A stretch of DNA of 64,000 nt from Terriglobia bacterium (GTDB lineage Bacteria > Acidobacteriota > Thermoanaerobaculia > Thermoanaerobaculales > Thermoanaerobaculaceae). A model generated the notes under the pieces. That model made no database searches and was not told the DNA's origin. It worked only from the letters and a program-made list of their open reading frames with translations. Below are positions 1-9,304 of the stretch, piece by piece (the first letter of the stretch is position 1; each line of letters starts with the position of its first letter). A program made the position numbers and the translations under genes. The stretch is from assembly GCA_020073245.1 (NCBI GenBank), contig JAIQFQ010000008.1, positions 1 through 64,000 on the forward strand, given 5' to 3'.

Positions 1-984
1 AGCCGGTTCAGTGGTTTCAGATTGGACCGGGATGGACCAGGGAAGACTGAGCGAAACCGGCCAAATCAGACTCCGGATCTGAAGGTCGCGCGTTCGAATC
101 GCGCCCGGCGCACCACATCAAACTGCCGAGCACCAGTAGCTTTCAAGCAACACGAAAACTCTGGCCAATTTCGACTGGAAGTCATGGGCTACCCAGGGGC
201 TACCTCTGTCGAAACCTTCCGTAGGCCGAAGCCCCCGAGGGGGTGCCTGCCAAGTCCACCACGTCGTCTTCATCCGCCGCGTCCTCACCATCTGCGGATC
301 GTCTTCAACTTTCTGGGAAGAACGAGCCGCTGGGACCTGTCCATGTGCGTGCGGGCTCCGTGACGGGGACCGATCGGGGACCACATCGGTCAGCCACTGG
401 GACAAGCCTTCAAGGTCCAACGGCAGGGTGCAATACAGGGGCGCAGGGCGACACTGCGTCGCACTCGACAACCGAGACGATCATCATTTGGCCCGGCGGT
501 CACCCTCCTTCGTGAGCGGTGGTGTAGCGCCCGTACCGGACAGAAGGAGTAACCTGAAAGCAGATTTGTTTACCGAGGTTGGGTCTCAAGGCTCCTGTCC
601 AATTGGGCGGGACCAGGCTCCTGCCCGAGGGCACCGGCGGATCGGCGAATGATGATCAAGGACGCCACTGGCCGTAGTCCAATTGCGGCGGCGTTGGCGG
701 CAGTCGATTCGTGGCCGGCCCGGCGGGGGCCGCGCAAACGTGCCGGGCCGGGAGAAGGAGCGATGGCCAGTCCTGGTGAATCGAGCGACCGGATGCTTCT
801 TTCGCCCACCGAGATGGGCAAACAACGCTCCTGCTGGCGTCGACACACGACCGTTTGTCATCGGCCGGCCAACTGCAGTGACGCTCCTGGCCGGCCGAAC
901 CGCAGGAGACCGGCGTTGGCCCTGTTCGGATCTTCGCGGCGGGCCACCTGTAACCGTCCAGAGATCCTCGCCTGGGTTCCCCGG
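1..984. other. Intergenic stretch without a supportable gene
   Basis: Apart from the tRNA 3' fragment at 66-115, I see no supportable gene in this stretch. Short open frames occur on both strands, but none has a clear ribosome-binding site or a recognisable domain. The frame that runs into the first real gene is open back to 649, but its extra residues are Arg/Pro-rich and look non-coding. No integrase remnant was recognised, although one would be expected beside a tRNA attachment site. Confidence 0.5.
66..115 (+). other. 3' half of a tRNA-Arg(CCG), putative attachment site
   Basis: The sequence folds as the 3' half of a tRNA. It has a 5-bp anticodon stem (TCAGA/TCTGA) around a 7-nt loop with anticodon CCG, then a 5-nt variable loop. 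A perfect T-arm (GCGCG, TTCGAAT, CGCGC), the 3' acceptor strand CCGGCGC and an encoded ACCA end follow. The matching 5' acceptor strand (GCGCCGG) and a D-arm are absent upstream, so this is not a functional tRNA gene. Such 3' fragments are typical att sites left by tyrosine-integrase elements. A second, more decayed copy lies at 7325-7363. Confidence 0.7.
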
Positions 985-1866
985 GTGATTCGGCGCGCAC
1001 TGGCGGTGGGCGCTTTTGTTCTCGCGCCCGTTCTATCGCACGCGGGCGAGATGACTTACATTTTTAACGCGCCAGAGTCTCTTCTTGACAAGAGGTACCT
1101 CTATCACTGGGAAGTATTGCGAACCGCGCTTGAGGAGACGACGGCCTCGTACGGGCCCTTTCGCATGGTTTCCTCCGGATTCATGACCGAACAGCGTCAG
1201 GTGTTCGAGCTTCAACACGCCACGGGCAAGCTCACGATCATGTATCTGTCGACCACTCCGGACCTCGAGAGAACTCTCATCCCAGTGCGAATCGCGGTCG
1301 ACAGGAACCTCAGCGGCTACTTCGTATACCTCATCCGGAAGGAGAACCAGGGGCGGTTCGGCTCGATCGCGACCATCGACGATCTTCGTGGATTCTCTCA
1401 TGGGCTCGGTCTTGGGTGGATCGACGTCGGTATCCTCAAATCTGATGGGTTCAAGGTGGTGACGGGCTCCAGCTACGACGGGCTCTTCGAGATGCTCATC
1501 AACGGCCGCTTCGACTGTTTTCCGCGATCGGGAGTCGAGGTCGTCGGCGAGTACGACCAGCGAAAGGCCCGTATGCCCGATCTTCACATCGAGAAGACGC
1601 TCCTTCTCTACTACCCGCTCCCGATGTACTTCTGGTTCTCTAGGACCGATGAAGGTCGACGGCTCGCAGCCCGGGTGGAGGAGGGGTTGCAGGCGATGAT
1701 CCGGAACCGGACGTTTTTCGCCATCTTCGACAAATACTTCCGATCGAACATCGAGCGACTACGGCTGAAGAGCAGAAGGATCTTCAAAGTCGAGAACCCG
1801 AACCTCGGACCGGAGACGCCGCTTGATGACAGGAGGCTGTGGTTTGACCCCCAAACCTACCGGTAG
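985..1866 (+). CDS. Periplasmic solute-binding protein, family 3-like
   Basis: A protein of about 293 residues resembling bacterial extracellular solute-binding proteins of family 3, the amino-acid-binding type. I chose the GTG at 985 because it is followed directly by a signal peptide: Arg pair, hydrophobic core, and a likely cleavage after SHA. The frame is open to 649, but the extra residues look non-coding. The mature part keeps the two-lobed pattern, with a central 'YDGLFEMLINGRFDCFPRS' segment like the lobe-2 motif of these proteins. It lies 25 nt before a membrane histidine kinase, so it may present a ligand to that sensor rather than feed a transporter; no permease or ATPase is nearby. 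Ligand unknown; function inferred. Confidence 0.7.
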   Translation: MIRRALAVGAFVLAPVLSHAGEMTYIFNAPESLLDKRYLYHWEVLRTALEETTASYGPFRMVSSGFMTEQRQVFELQHATGKLTIMYLSTTPDLERTLIPVRIAVDRNLSGYFVYLIRKENQGRFGSIATIDDLRGFSHGLGLGWIDVGILKSDGFKVVTGSSYDGLFEMLINGRFDCFPRSGVEVVGEYDQRKARMPDLHIEKTLLLYYPLPMYFWFSRTDEGRRLAARVEEGLQAMIRNRTFFAIFDKYFRSNIERLRLKSRRIFKVENPNLGPETPLDDRRLWFDPQTYR

Positions 1867-1891
1867 AATTACGTCGGGGCCAGGCGACTGA

Positions 1892-3637
1892 ATGTCCTCT
1901 CGAAAGCTCTCGGTAGCCGCGATTGCGATCGCCGCCCTGGTTGCCGTCACGACCTTGCTGCTCGGTTCCCTTGCCGTGCTCAACGACACCCGGGAGAGAG
2001 ACCGGCAGTGGGCGGACCTTCGCAAGGAGTTAGCGGCAAACGCGGATCAGCTTTCCGCGGCCCTTGCCCTCCCCGTGTGGAACTTCGACCGCGACCAAGT
2101 CGACAAGGTCGCCGAGAGCATGATGGCGGATCAAGCGACGTATGGTGTCGTCGTTGAGGCGGGCGGTAAGACCCAGGCCCGGGTCAGGACTGACTCCTGG
2201 GGTGTCGCCAAACTGGACCACGGCTTTGCAACCAACGGCCTGATTGTCGAGAAACGAACGATCAGCTTCGCAGATCAGCAGATCGGGCGTGTCACGCTCT
2301 GCGCCACGCCGAGGTTCCTCGAAAAGAGATTAGGGGCGGCGGTCATCTGGACCAGCGTCGTCATCGCGTTGCTTGACCTGCTGTTGATCGTGACGATCTA
2401 TCTTCTTCTCTGGCGCGTCGTGTTGAGACCCCTCGTGGAGATCGAGCGGTTCGCTGGCTCGGTGAGCTCAGGGAGCGTGGATCCCCCTGAGCTCCGTGGT
2501 CGGCACTACTGGGGCGAACTGGAGAGCCTGCGTGCATCAATCACAGGGATGGTTGCGCTGCTGAAGGCGCGGTACGCACAGCTCTGGGAAAGCGAGGAGA
2601 GGTTCTCCAAGGTCTTTGTATCGGCCCCGGCCGGCATGAGCATCAGCAGCCTCAGCGACGGCCGGCTCCTCGATGTCAACCAGGAATTCGAAAGAATTTT
2701 TGGTTTTCGCCGCGACGAGATCATCGGGCGCACTTCGCTGGAGCTCGGGATCTGGCTCGACGAAAAGGACCGGGACGAGTACGTACGACTCCTTCACGCC
2801 GCGAGGACCGTGAGGGACCACGAGTTGCACATGCGTTCAAAGGACGGGAGCGCACTCGTCCTTCGTTCCTCTGCCGAGTTGATAGAGATCGGCAAAGAGA
2901 CCCTGCTGCTGGCGACGTTCGTGGACGTGAGCGAACGCAAGAAGGCGGAGGAGGCCCGCGAACATCTGTTCGGGGTGGTCCGGGGCCTTACGCGCCGGCT
3001 CGCCGACGTCGAGGAAGCGGAGCGCCAGCGCCTCTCGCGTGAACTGCATGACCGGGTCGGCCAGAACCTCACCGCCTTGGGCCTCAACCTCAGCGCCCTG
3101 CAGAGCTCGCTCCCGCCTGACGCCATCGCCGCCGTGGGGGCGCGGATCGACGACTCACGGGCCCTGCTCGGCGAGACCTTCGAGAGGGTTCGCGATGTGA
3201 TGTCGGACCTGCGCCCGCCGATGCTCGACGATTTCGGACTGTTGAGCGCCCTGCGCTGGCATGCGGAAAAAGTTGCCAGCCGCACCGGGATCACGATCGT
3301 GGTGGAAGGCGCCGAGCCCACGCCGCGCCTTGCCCCGTCGGTCGCGATCGCGCTCTTCCGGATCTGCCAGGAGGCTTTGACGAACGTGGTCAAGCACGCT
3401 CGAGCCCAACGGATCGAGGTCAAGGTGAACATGCACGGAGAAGTGCTGCGCCTCGAGGTGGCCGATGACGGAACCGGCTTCGACCGCCAGACCCTCGGGC
3501 CGGCAAGGGGGGCGCAGGGCTGGGGTCTCGCCACGATGCGCGAGCGGGCGCTGTCGATCAACGGCAACCTCGAAATTGACTCGAGCCCGGGTCGTGGAAC
3601 GCGGATCCAGGTCGAGTGCCAGGCGGTGCGCGAATGA
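1892..3637 (+). CDS. NarL-type membrane sensor histidine kinase with PAS domain
   Basis: A 581-residue sensor kinase. A transmembrane helix (about 7-29), an extracytoplasmic region of about 120 residues, and a second helix (about 148-175) are followed by a HAMP-like linker and one PAS domain (about 235-350). The HisKA_3 dimerisation domain carries the phospho-acceptor His386 in RELHDRVGQN, and the C-terminal ATPase domain has the N box (ICQEALTNVVKHA) and G boxes (DDGTGF, GWGLATMRERA). This is the NarX/DegS architecture and predicts a LuxR-type partner, which follows at once: the regulator's ATG overlaps this gene's TGA as ATGA. The binding protein upstream is the likely sensory partner. The signal is unknown. 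Confidence 0.9.
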   Translation: MSSRKLSVAAIAIAALVAVTTLLLGSLAVLNDTRERDRQWADLRKELAANADQLSAALALPVWNFDRDQVDKVAESMMADQATYGVVVEAGGKTQARVRTDSWGVAKLDHGFATNGLIVEKRTISFADQQIGRVTLCATPRFLEKRLGAAVIWTSVVIALLDLLLIVTIYLLLWRVVLRPLVEIERFAGSVSSGSVDPPELRGRHYWGELESLRASITGMVALLKARYAQLWESEERFSKVFVSAPAGMSISSLSDGRLLDVNQEFERIFGFRRDEIIGRTSLELGIWLDEKDRDEYVRLLHAARTVRDHELHMRSKDGSALVLRSSAELIEIGKETLLLATFVDVSERKKAEEAREHLFGVVRGLTRRLADVEEAERQRLSRELHDRVGQNLTALGLNLSALQSSLPPDAIAAVGARIDDSRALLGETFERVRDVMSDLRPPMLDDFGLLSALRWHAEKVASRTGITIVVEGAEPTPRLAPSVAIALFRICQEALTNVVKHARAQRIEVKVNMHGEVLRLEVADDGTGFDRQTLGPARGAQGWGLATMRERALSINGNLEIDSSPGRGTRIQVECQAVRE

Positions 3638-4287
3638 AGACACGAATTCTGCTCGCCGATGACCACACCGTCGTACGCGACGGTCTGCGGCTGATCCTGC
3701 AGACGCAGCTGGACCTTGAGGTCGTTGGAGAAGCAGCATCCGGGACAGAGGCCGTGCGTTGGACCAGCAAGCTTCAGCCCGACGTCGTCATCATGGACAT
3801 CGGCATGCCCGAACTCGATGGCATCGAAGCGACGGCGAGGATCTTGGCAGTCCGCCCGGAGACCCGCGTGATCATTTTGTCGATGCACGCGACGTCCGAG
3901 CACATCTACCGTGCCCTCAAGACCGGGGCGCGCGGCTACGTGCTGAAGGATTCGGCGGGCACCGAGGTTGTCGCCGCGGTCCGCTCGGTCTGCGCCGGTT
4001 CACGGTACTTGAGCCACAAGATCGCCGATGTCGTGATCGACTCCTATACGAGCGACCGTGGCCCGGATGCGCCGGCCAGCCCGCTCGAGCGGCTCTCCGA
4101 CCGGGAGCGGCAGATACTCAAGCTCGTGGTCGAAGGCAAGACGAGCGCCGAAATCGCCAAGATACTTTTCCTGTCTCCCAAGAGCGTCGACACCTATCGC
4201 AGCCGGATGATGGCGAAGCTGGGCGTCAGCGACATCGTGTCCCTGGTCAAGTTCGCCATCCAGCACGGCGTGACGACGCTCGGGTAG
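3634..4287 (+). CDS. NarL/FixJ-family response regulator
   Basis: A 217-residue two-domain regulator. The receiver domain (1-120) has the acidic pair D9/D10, the phospho-acceptor Asp55 in VIMDIGMP and a conserved Lys in VLKDS. The C-terminal LuxR helix-turn-helix (about 150-212) reads LSDRERQILKLV and then SPKSVDTYRSRMMAKLGV, which is canonical. I chose the ATG at 3634 because it overlaps the kinase stop (ATGA), implying translational coupling; an in-frame upstream start at 3616 lies inside the kinase gene. It is the cognate regulator of the preceding kinase. Targets are unknown, although the hybrid kinase gene downstream is a plausible one. Confidence 0.92.
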   Translation: MKTRILLADDHTVVRDGLRLILQTQLDLEVVGEAASGTEAVRWTSKLQPDVVIMDIGMPELDGIEATARILAVRPETRVIILSMHATSEHIYRALKTGARGYVLKDSAGTEVVAAVRSVCAGSRYLSHKIADVVIDSYTSDRGPDAPASPLERLSDRERQILKLVVEGKTSAEIAKILFLSPKSVDTYRSRMMAKLGVSDIVSLVKFAIQHGVTTLG

Positions 4288-4528
4288 GAGAGCCCGACAC
4301 GGCCCCCTGAAACCGGGGGACAAACCGGCTCCGACGCCCGAAAGCGCGACGGCCTGAGAAGGAATGTTCCCCCGGAAAACCGCGCGCCAAAGACGATCGC
4401 TGTCCGCTCATGGATGGAGCTTCCACTACACGCAGTGTCCAGCCGTCCTGACAGACAACCCTGCTACTGCGACCGATGCTCAACAAAGAGATGGGGCGTC
4501 GGCACCGGCGGCGCCCGGAGGAAGCTGT

Positions 4529-7252
4529 ATGCAACGCTCGATTCTTATCATTGACGACAACGATGCGGTACGGGCATCGCTGCGTTCCTGGATCGCCACA
4601 ACCTTCCCATCAGTGAGTTGCGTCGAGGCCAGCAGCGGCGAGGAGGCACTCTCGCTGGTACGCGAATCCGCCCCCGACCTAGCCCTGATGGACATCGGCC
4701 TGCCGGGAATCAACGGCATCGAGGCCACACAACGGCTGAAGGAGATTGCGCCGGATACGAAAGTCATCATCGTCAGCATCCACGACGCCGACTCCTACCG
4801 CGCCGCTGCCGAAGCCGCTGGAGCATCCGGGTATGTGTCGAAGCAGCACATGGTCACGGAGCTGTCCGCCCTTCTGCCGCGCTTTCTCGGCCACCAGGTG
4901 CCCGAGGACCCGGCGCCGAGCGATCAGGCCTCGGGGCCGGGCGAATCTGGGTCCCGCGCGTACGACCGGGCGAGTCCCGGGCCAGTTCGCGTCGTGGTGG
5001 TCAGTGACATGCCGGCGCGCACCGAGCTCGTGGCGTCGCTGACCAGTCCCGGAACCGCTGAGTGGAGAACGGTCGCTGACGAGGAAGCCCTCATCGCCGA
5101 GTTGGCCGTGGGAGCAGACATCATCCTCGTCTGGCAGGAGTCGGGCAGTCTCACCCCTGAAAGGGCCCTCGAGGTCATCCGCCGCGAACGGAACGACATC
5201 CTGACTGTCGTCGTGGGCCGATGCGACGACGAAGAGGCCGTGATGCGCTACATCGAACTCGGCGCGATTGACTGCTTGTCAAGGCGCCGCCTCCCACGGA
5301 TCAACGCGATTCTTTCCCAGGCGGCCGAGCGGCGACGCCTCGCCGTGGAGCGACGGCGCGCGGCCGCGGCCCTGGAGGCGAGCGAGGCGCGATATCGACT
5401 CATCGCCACCAATACGTCCGACGGTATCTTCACCTTGGACCAGGAAGGACGTGTGACGTTCGTGACTCCACGGTGGCTGCAGGAGGGCGGCTACGAAGAG
5501 GCTGGGGTGCTTGGACGCCACATGGCGGATTTCGTTGCACCGGAGCACCGCAGCGTTGCCTGGGAGACGTTCACCCGTTCCCTCGTGGGCGAGAAGACCC
5601 CTCTGTGTGAAATCGAGCTGCTTGCGGCCGACGGCGCCCGCCGCTCCGTCGAGCTCGGCATATCGAGCCTCATCGGCGAGGGTGGGCGGGTGACGGGCCA
5701 AATCGGCGTGTTTCGCGACGTCACCGAGCGGAAGCGCGCGGAGGAGGACCGGCGGCGACTCGCGGCCGCCATCGAGCAGGCAGCGGAGACTGTCGTCATC
5801 ACCGATACCGACGGTCGAATTCAGTTTGTCAACCCGGCGTTCGAGGTCCTCACTGGCTATTCCCGTGCGGAGGTCCTTGGCAAGAACCCGCGCATCCTCA
5901 AGAGCGGCCAACATCCTCCCGAGCTGTACCGCGAGTTATGGGACACACTCCTCTCCGGTCGCACCTGGAAGGGCCATCTGATCAATCGCCGCAAGGACGG
6001 GACGCTGTTCGAGGAGGATGCGGTCATCTCGCCGGTCCGCGACGCCGTCGGGACCATCGTGAACTTCGCCGCGGTCAAGCGCGACGTTACCCAGGAGGTC
6101 GCACTCGAGGCGCAGCTCAGGCAGTCGCAGAAGATGGAGGTCGTTGGCGAGCTCGTCGGAGGCGTCGCCCATGACTTCAACAACCTCCTCCAGGCGATGC
6201 TGAGCCACACCCAGCTGCTACGCAGTCAGTCGACCGACCCGGAGGGGGTGCTGGCCGTTGCGCAAGAGCTGGAAAAGCACGTTAACCGTGGCGCCTGGCT
6301 GACGCGGCAGCTCCTGCTGTTCTCGCGCCGAGAAACGGCCAGGCTCGAACGGCTGGACCTCAACGACGTGGTGCGTAACACGACGCAGATGCTGCGCCGA
6401 CTGGTGCGCTCGAACATCGAGTTGGCGATCGAGTTGGCCTCCGGCTCCATGCCGGTCGAGGCCGACCACGGCCAGCTCGAACAGGTCCTCATGAACCTGG
6501 CGGTGAACGCCTCCGACGCCATGCCTGACGGGGGCAAGCTCGTCATCCGGACCGGGAATTTCAGCCACGGCCAAGTGTGGATGACTGTGGAGGACACCGG
6601 GCAGGGCATCCCCGAGGCGATCCGCGCGCGGATCTTCGAGCCGTTCTTCACCACGAAGCGGGCGGGCAAGGGGACAGGACTGGGCTTGGCGGTTGTGCAG
6701 AGCATCGTCGCGCTGCACAACGGGAAGATCGAGGTGGAGAGCAAACTCGGTCAGGGGACCGTGTTCAAGGTAATCCTTTCGCGGGCGCCGTCGAGCGAGC
6801 TTCGGTCCGCAGAGGTGGTCCAGCCTCTGACGGCCCAGTTGGAGCCGGGCAGGGGGGAGCGGATCTTGGTTGTTGAGGACGAAGACGCCGCGCGCGACGG
6901 CCTGCAGCGGTTCCTGGTGGAATTGGGCTACGAGGCAGTCGCCGTGAGCCGTGCGGAGGAGGCCATGGCCCTTCTGGACGACCGGCCTTTCGATGCATTG
7001 CTGACTGACCTGATGCTCCCGGCTATGGGTGGCGGCGAGCTTGCCAAGAAGCTGCAGGAGCATTGGCCAAACCTGAAGGTCCTCCTCATGTCCGGCTACA
7101 CTGAGGATGAGGCGGTCAGCCAGGTGGACGGGACTGTGTACGCGTGCTTTCTGCAGAAGCCATTCAACATGGCCACACTCGCGAAAGAGGTCCGCACCGC
7201 CTTGGGCAGGGGCCCCGACCCTGGGTTCCAACGTGGCGATGGCGACAAATAG
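4529..7252 (+). CDS. Hybrid histidine kinase with receiver, pseudo-receiver, two PAS, kinase core and C-terminal receiver
   Basis: A 907-residue soluble hybrid kinase. Order: receiver 1 (1-120, phospho-Asp55 in [10 protein letters not shown]), a receiver-like domain (about 152-265) in which the usual Asp position reads IILVWQE, a coiled linker, PAS (about 285-400), PAS (about 410-520), HisKA (His548 in [11 protein letters not shown]), HATPase (about 640-770) and a C-terminal receiver (about 785-900, Asp in LLTDLMLP). There is no transmembrane segment. The start is the ATG at 4529, four bases after a strong GGAGGAAG site; an upstream in-frame start at 4364 has no support. An N-terminal receiver suggests input from the preceding two-component pair and a phosphorelay. 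Its output protein is not in the window. Confidence 0.9.
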   Translation: MQRSILIIDDNDAVRASLRSWIATTFPSVSCVEASSGEEALSLVRESAPDLALMDIGLPGINGIEATQRLKEIAPDTKVIIVSIHDADSYRAAAEAAGASGYVSKQHMVTELSALLPRFLGHQVPEDPAPSDQASGPGESGSRAYDRASPGPVRVVVVSDMPARTELVASLTSPGTAEWRTVADEEALIAELAVGADIILVWQESGSLTPERALEVIRRERNDILTVVVGRCDDEEAVMRYIELGAIDCLSRRRLPRINAILSQAAERRRLAVERRRAAAALEASEARYRLIATNTSDGIFTLDQEGRVTFVTPRWLQEGGYEEAGVLGRHMADFVAPEHRSVAWETFTRSLVGEKTPLCEIELLAADGARRSVELGISSLIGEGGRVTGQIGVFRDVTERKRAEEDRRRLAAAIEQAAETVVITDTDGRIQFVNPAFEVLTGYSRAEVLGKNPRILKSGQHPPELYRELWDTLLSGRTWKGHLINRRKDGTLFEEDAVISPVRDAVGTIVNFAAVKRDVTQEVALEAQLRQSQKMEVVGELVGGVAHDFNNLLQAMLSHTQLLRSQSTDPEGVLAVAQELEKHVNRGAWLTRQLLLFSRRETARLERLDLNDVVRNTTQMLRRLVRSNIELAIELASGSMPVEADHGQLEQVLMNLAVNASDAMPDGGKLVIRTGNFSHGQVWMTVEDTGQGIPEAIRARIFEPFFTTKRAGKGTGLGLAVVQSIVALHNGKIEVESKLGQGTVFKVILSRAPSSELRSAEVVQPLTAQLEPGRGERILVVEDEDAARDGLQRFLVELGYEAVAVSRAEEAMALLDDRPFDALLTDLMLPAMGGGELAKKLQEHWPNLKVLLMSGYTEDEAVSQVDGTVYACFLQKPFNMATLAKEVRTALGRGPDPGFQRGDGDK

Positions 7253-7324
7253 ACGAGCCGGACGGAAAGAGCGCGGCGAGAGCGGCCAGTCCCCATTCAT
7301 CCCACTCGCCGGCTGCTGCTGCAG

Positions 7325-7363
7325 GATCTGAGGGTGCGCGTTCGAATCACGCCGGGCGCACCA
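7325..7363 (+). other. Second, degenerate 3' tRNA-Arg fragment, putative attachment site
   Basis: This resembles 76-115: GGATCTGA, a GCGCGTTCGAATC T-arm, and a GCGCACCA end. The T-stem has one mismatch and the variable loop is one base shorter. No anticodon arm is complete and no 5' tRNA half is visible. With the fragment at 66-115 it brackets the signalling block in direct orientation, as att sites of an inserted element would. The following 140 bases, up to the glgC stop, hold nothing I can identify. Confidence 0.6.
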
Positions 7364-7504
7364 GCAAGAAACACACAGCTCAGAATTCTGACGTTCCAAC
7401 CTCTGACGAGCTCTGCCGAGGCTCAAGACCTCCGGTAACACTCGTGTCACACCCCGGCGTGATGTCGCACCTCTGAGATGCAGGTCAGCGGCTGCGAGCC
7501 CCAG

Positions 7505-8839
7505 CTACCGCGTGAACTCGTACGCCCGCGGCACGACGGTGATGCAGCCCGTGGTGCAGCGGTAGCCGCTGCGGAGCATGTCGAGCTTGATCTCCTGCTC
7601 GCCGTCCACAAGCGTGAAGCCGCGGCTGACGTCCTTCTCGTGGTCGATCCCGACGGTCTCGCCGGGAGGTACCATCACCCACTTGTCGATGATGGAGCGC
7701 CACAGCTGCGCGCCGGCGCTCACGACGTTGTGGCCCAGCAGCAGCGAGTCGAGGATCCGCGCGCCGTCATCGATCTTCCCCACCATCGACACGATGCTGC
7801 GCTCGACCGTCGCGCCGCTGACGATGACGCCGTTGGCGACGAGCGAGTCGACGACGCGCGTGTTGCCGTGGATGAACTTGGCCGGGAGGCCGCTTTCGAC
7901 GTACGTGTAGATCGGCCAGTCCGGGTTGTAGAGGTTGATGGCGGGGTCCGTCGCCCGCAGCTCCATGTTGGTGTCGTAGTAGCTCTCGATCGTCCCGATG
8001 TCACGCCAGTAGCCGCGCTCCTTCTCGGTGCCTCCCCTGACGAGGTAGCGGGAGAAATCGCACGCGAAGACGCGCCGCCGTGGGTTGCGCAGCGTGGACG
8101 GGATGACATTGCGTCCGAAGTCCTGCCTGGTGTACCTCTCGGGCTCCAGCTTGTCCCGGTCGTCGTCGATGACTTCCTTCTTCGCGTCGCTCGCGAGCTC
8201 CTCGAGGAGCGGCTGGTACTTCCAGGCATAGTTGCCCATCGAGACGAGGCAGTGGTCGCGGTCCTCGGGCAGAGGCTTGGGGTCCGCCGGTTTCTCCTCG
8301 AAGCCGATGACGCGCCCTTCCTTGTCCACCTCGAGCACGCCGTACCTGCTCGCATCGGCGACGGGCCACCTGACGGCCATGATCGTCAGGTCGGCGTCGT
8401 TCTCGATGTGGAACCGCTCGAAGTTCCGGTAATCCATCATGTAGACGTGGTCGCCGCCGAGGACGAGGACGACGTCCGGCTCCTCGTTGCGGATGAGGGA
8501 GGCCTGCTGGGCGACCGCGCTCGCCGTGCCGCTGTACCGCCCGAGCTCGCGGCCCCTGATCGGGATCGGCGGGGAGTCGTCGATGTACTCCTCCGCGCTG
8601 ATGCCGAACCGCGCCGAGTGGCCCAGCTTGATCTGCCGGTTCAGGGATCCGGGGAGGTGTTGCGTCGGGAGGATCACATTCCGGATCTTCGAGTTCCAGA
8701 TGTTGCTGATGACGTAGTCGATCACACGCTGGGTCCCGGCAACCGGGATCGCCGGCTTGGCGCGATAGTTCGTGAGCGGGATCAGACGCTCGCCGACCCC
8801 ACCTACCAGCACGAATGCAAGCGATTCAGCATGGGCCAT
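7505..8839 (-). CDS. glgC: Glucose-1-phosphate adenylyltransferase
   Basis: A 444-residue ADP-glucose pyrophosphorylase, which makes ADP-glucose from glucose-1-phosphate and ATP for glycogen synthesis in the cytoplasm. The N-terminal nucleotidyltransferase domain shows the family run: GGVGERLIPLT, RAKPAIPVAG, then DYVISN. Further in are LGGDHVYMMDY and FEEKPADPKP, then IGTIESYYDTNMEL, which leads into the C-terminal left-handed beta-helix (about residue 300 on). The nucleotide loop reads VGGVGERL rather than the usual AGGxGxRL. I chose the ATG at 8839, behind a GAGGAAGG site; the frame extends to 8941 without support. No other glycogen gene is in the window. Confidence 0.95.
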   Translation of the reverse strand: MAHAESLAFVLVGGVGERLIPLTNYRAKPAIPVAGTQRVIDYVISNIWNSKIRNVILPTQHLPGSLNRQIKLGHSARFGISAEEYIDDSPPIPIRGRELGRYSGTASAVAQQASLIRNEEPDVVLVLGGDHVYMMDYRNFERFHIENDADLTIMAVRWPVADASRYGVLEVDKEGRVIGFEEKPADPKPLPEDRDHCLVSMGNYAWKYQPLLEELASDAKKEVIDDDRDKLEPERYTRQDFGRNVIPSTLRNPRRRVFACDFSRYLVRGGTEKERGYWRDIGTIESYYDTNMELRATDPAINLYNPDWPIYTYVESGLPAKFIHGNTRVVDSLVANGVIVSGATVERSIVSMVGKIDDGARILDSLLLGHNVVSAGAQLWRSIIDKWVMVPPGETVGIDHEKDVSRGFTLVDGEQEIKLDMLRSGYRCTTGCITVVPRAYEFTR

Positions 8840-8964
8840 GCTCGGCGCTACCTTCCTCACGTCCTGGCGTTCGGGTCCATGATAGCCCGTGCCCCAGGCC
8901 GGCGCTCCGATCCCCGCTCGTTCGCACACATCGCCGTACAAATCTCAGCAAGGAGGACTACCAC

Positions 8965-9160
8965 GTGCAGCCGGGCAACCACCTCGGTCCGTACGAGGTC
9001 GTCGCCCAAGTTGGATCGGGGGCATGGGCGAGCTCCACCGCGCTCGCGACACGCGCTTGGGTCGCGTTGTCGCGATCAAGGTGCTGCCGGCGGAGTTCGC
9101 CTCCGATCCCGACCGGCTGCGCCGCTCCGAGTAGGAAGCCCAAGCTGTTGGAGGCTGGAA
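8965..9160 (+). pseudogene. Remnant of a PknB-type Ser/Thr protein kinase gene
   Basis: The first 65 or so codons of a eukaryotic-type Ser/Thr kinase are recognisable but broken. A GTG at 8965 with an AGGAGGA site seven bases upstream begins the usual kinase N-terminus ([13 protein letters not shown]). A one-base deletion in the G run near 9017-9022 then shifts the frame inside the glycine-rich loop. The +1 frame continues [19 protein letters not shown] (with the ATP-binding Lys) and [19 protein letters not shown] at 9132-9134 replaces the expected Gln, after which EAQAVG still matches before similarity fades. The rest of the kinase is missing, so this is a truncated, dead gene. From 9161 to 9304 I see nothing. 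Confidence 0.8.
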
Positions 9161-9304
9161 TCAATGTCATTTGCGGCGGCCGCTCCACCACGGAGACGGT
9201 TAGCATCAAGGCGGTGGGCAAAACGCAGGAGAGGTGGTTCAGGGTCAAACACGTGTCTCTGGATCTGCCAACACGGGTCTAGAGAGCAATTCGCGTTGTT
9301 TTCC

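Noticed and set aside
66..115. Functional tRNA-Arg(CCG) gene
   Set aside because: The anticodon and T arms are fine, but the 5' acceptor strand and D arm are absent upstream, so no complete cloverleaf forms.
649..984. N-terminal extension of the solute-binding protein
   Set aside because: The GTG at 985 starts a normal signal peptide; the preceding residues are Arg/Pro-rich and would block export.
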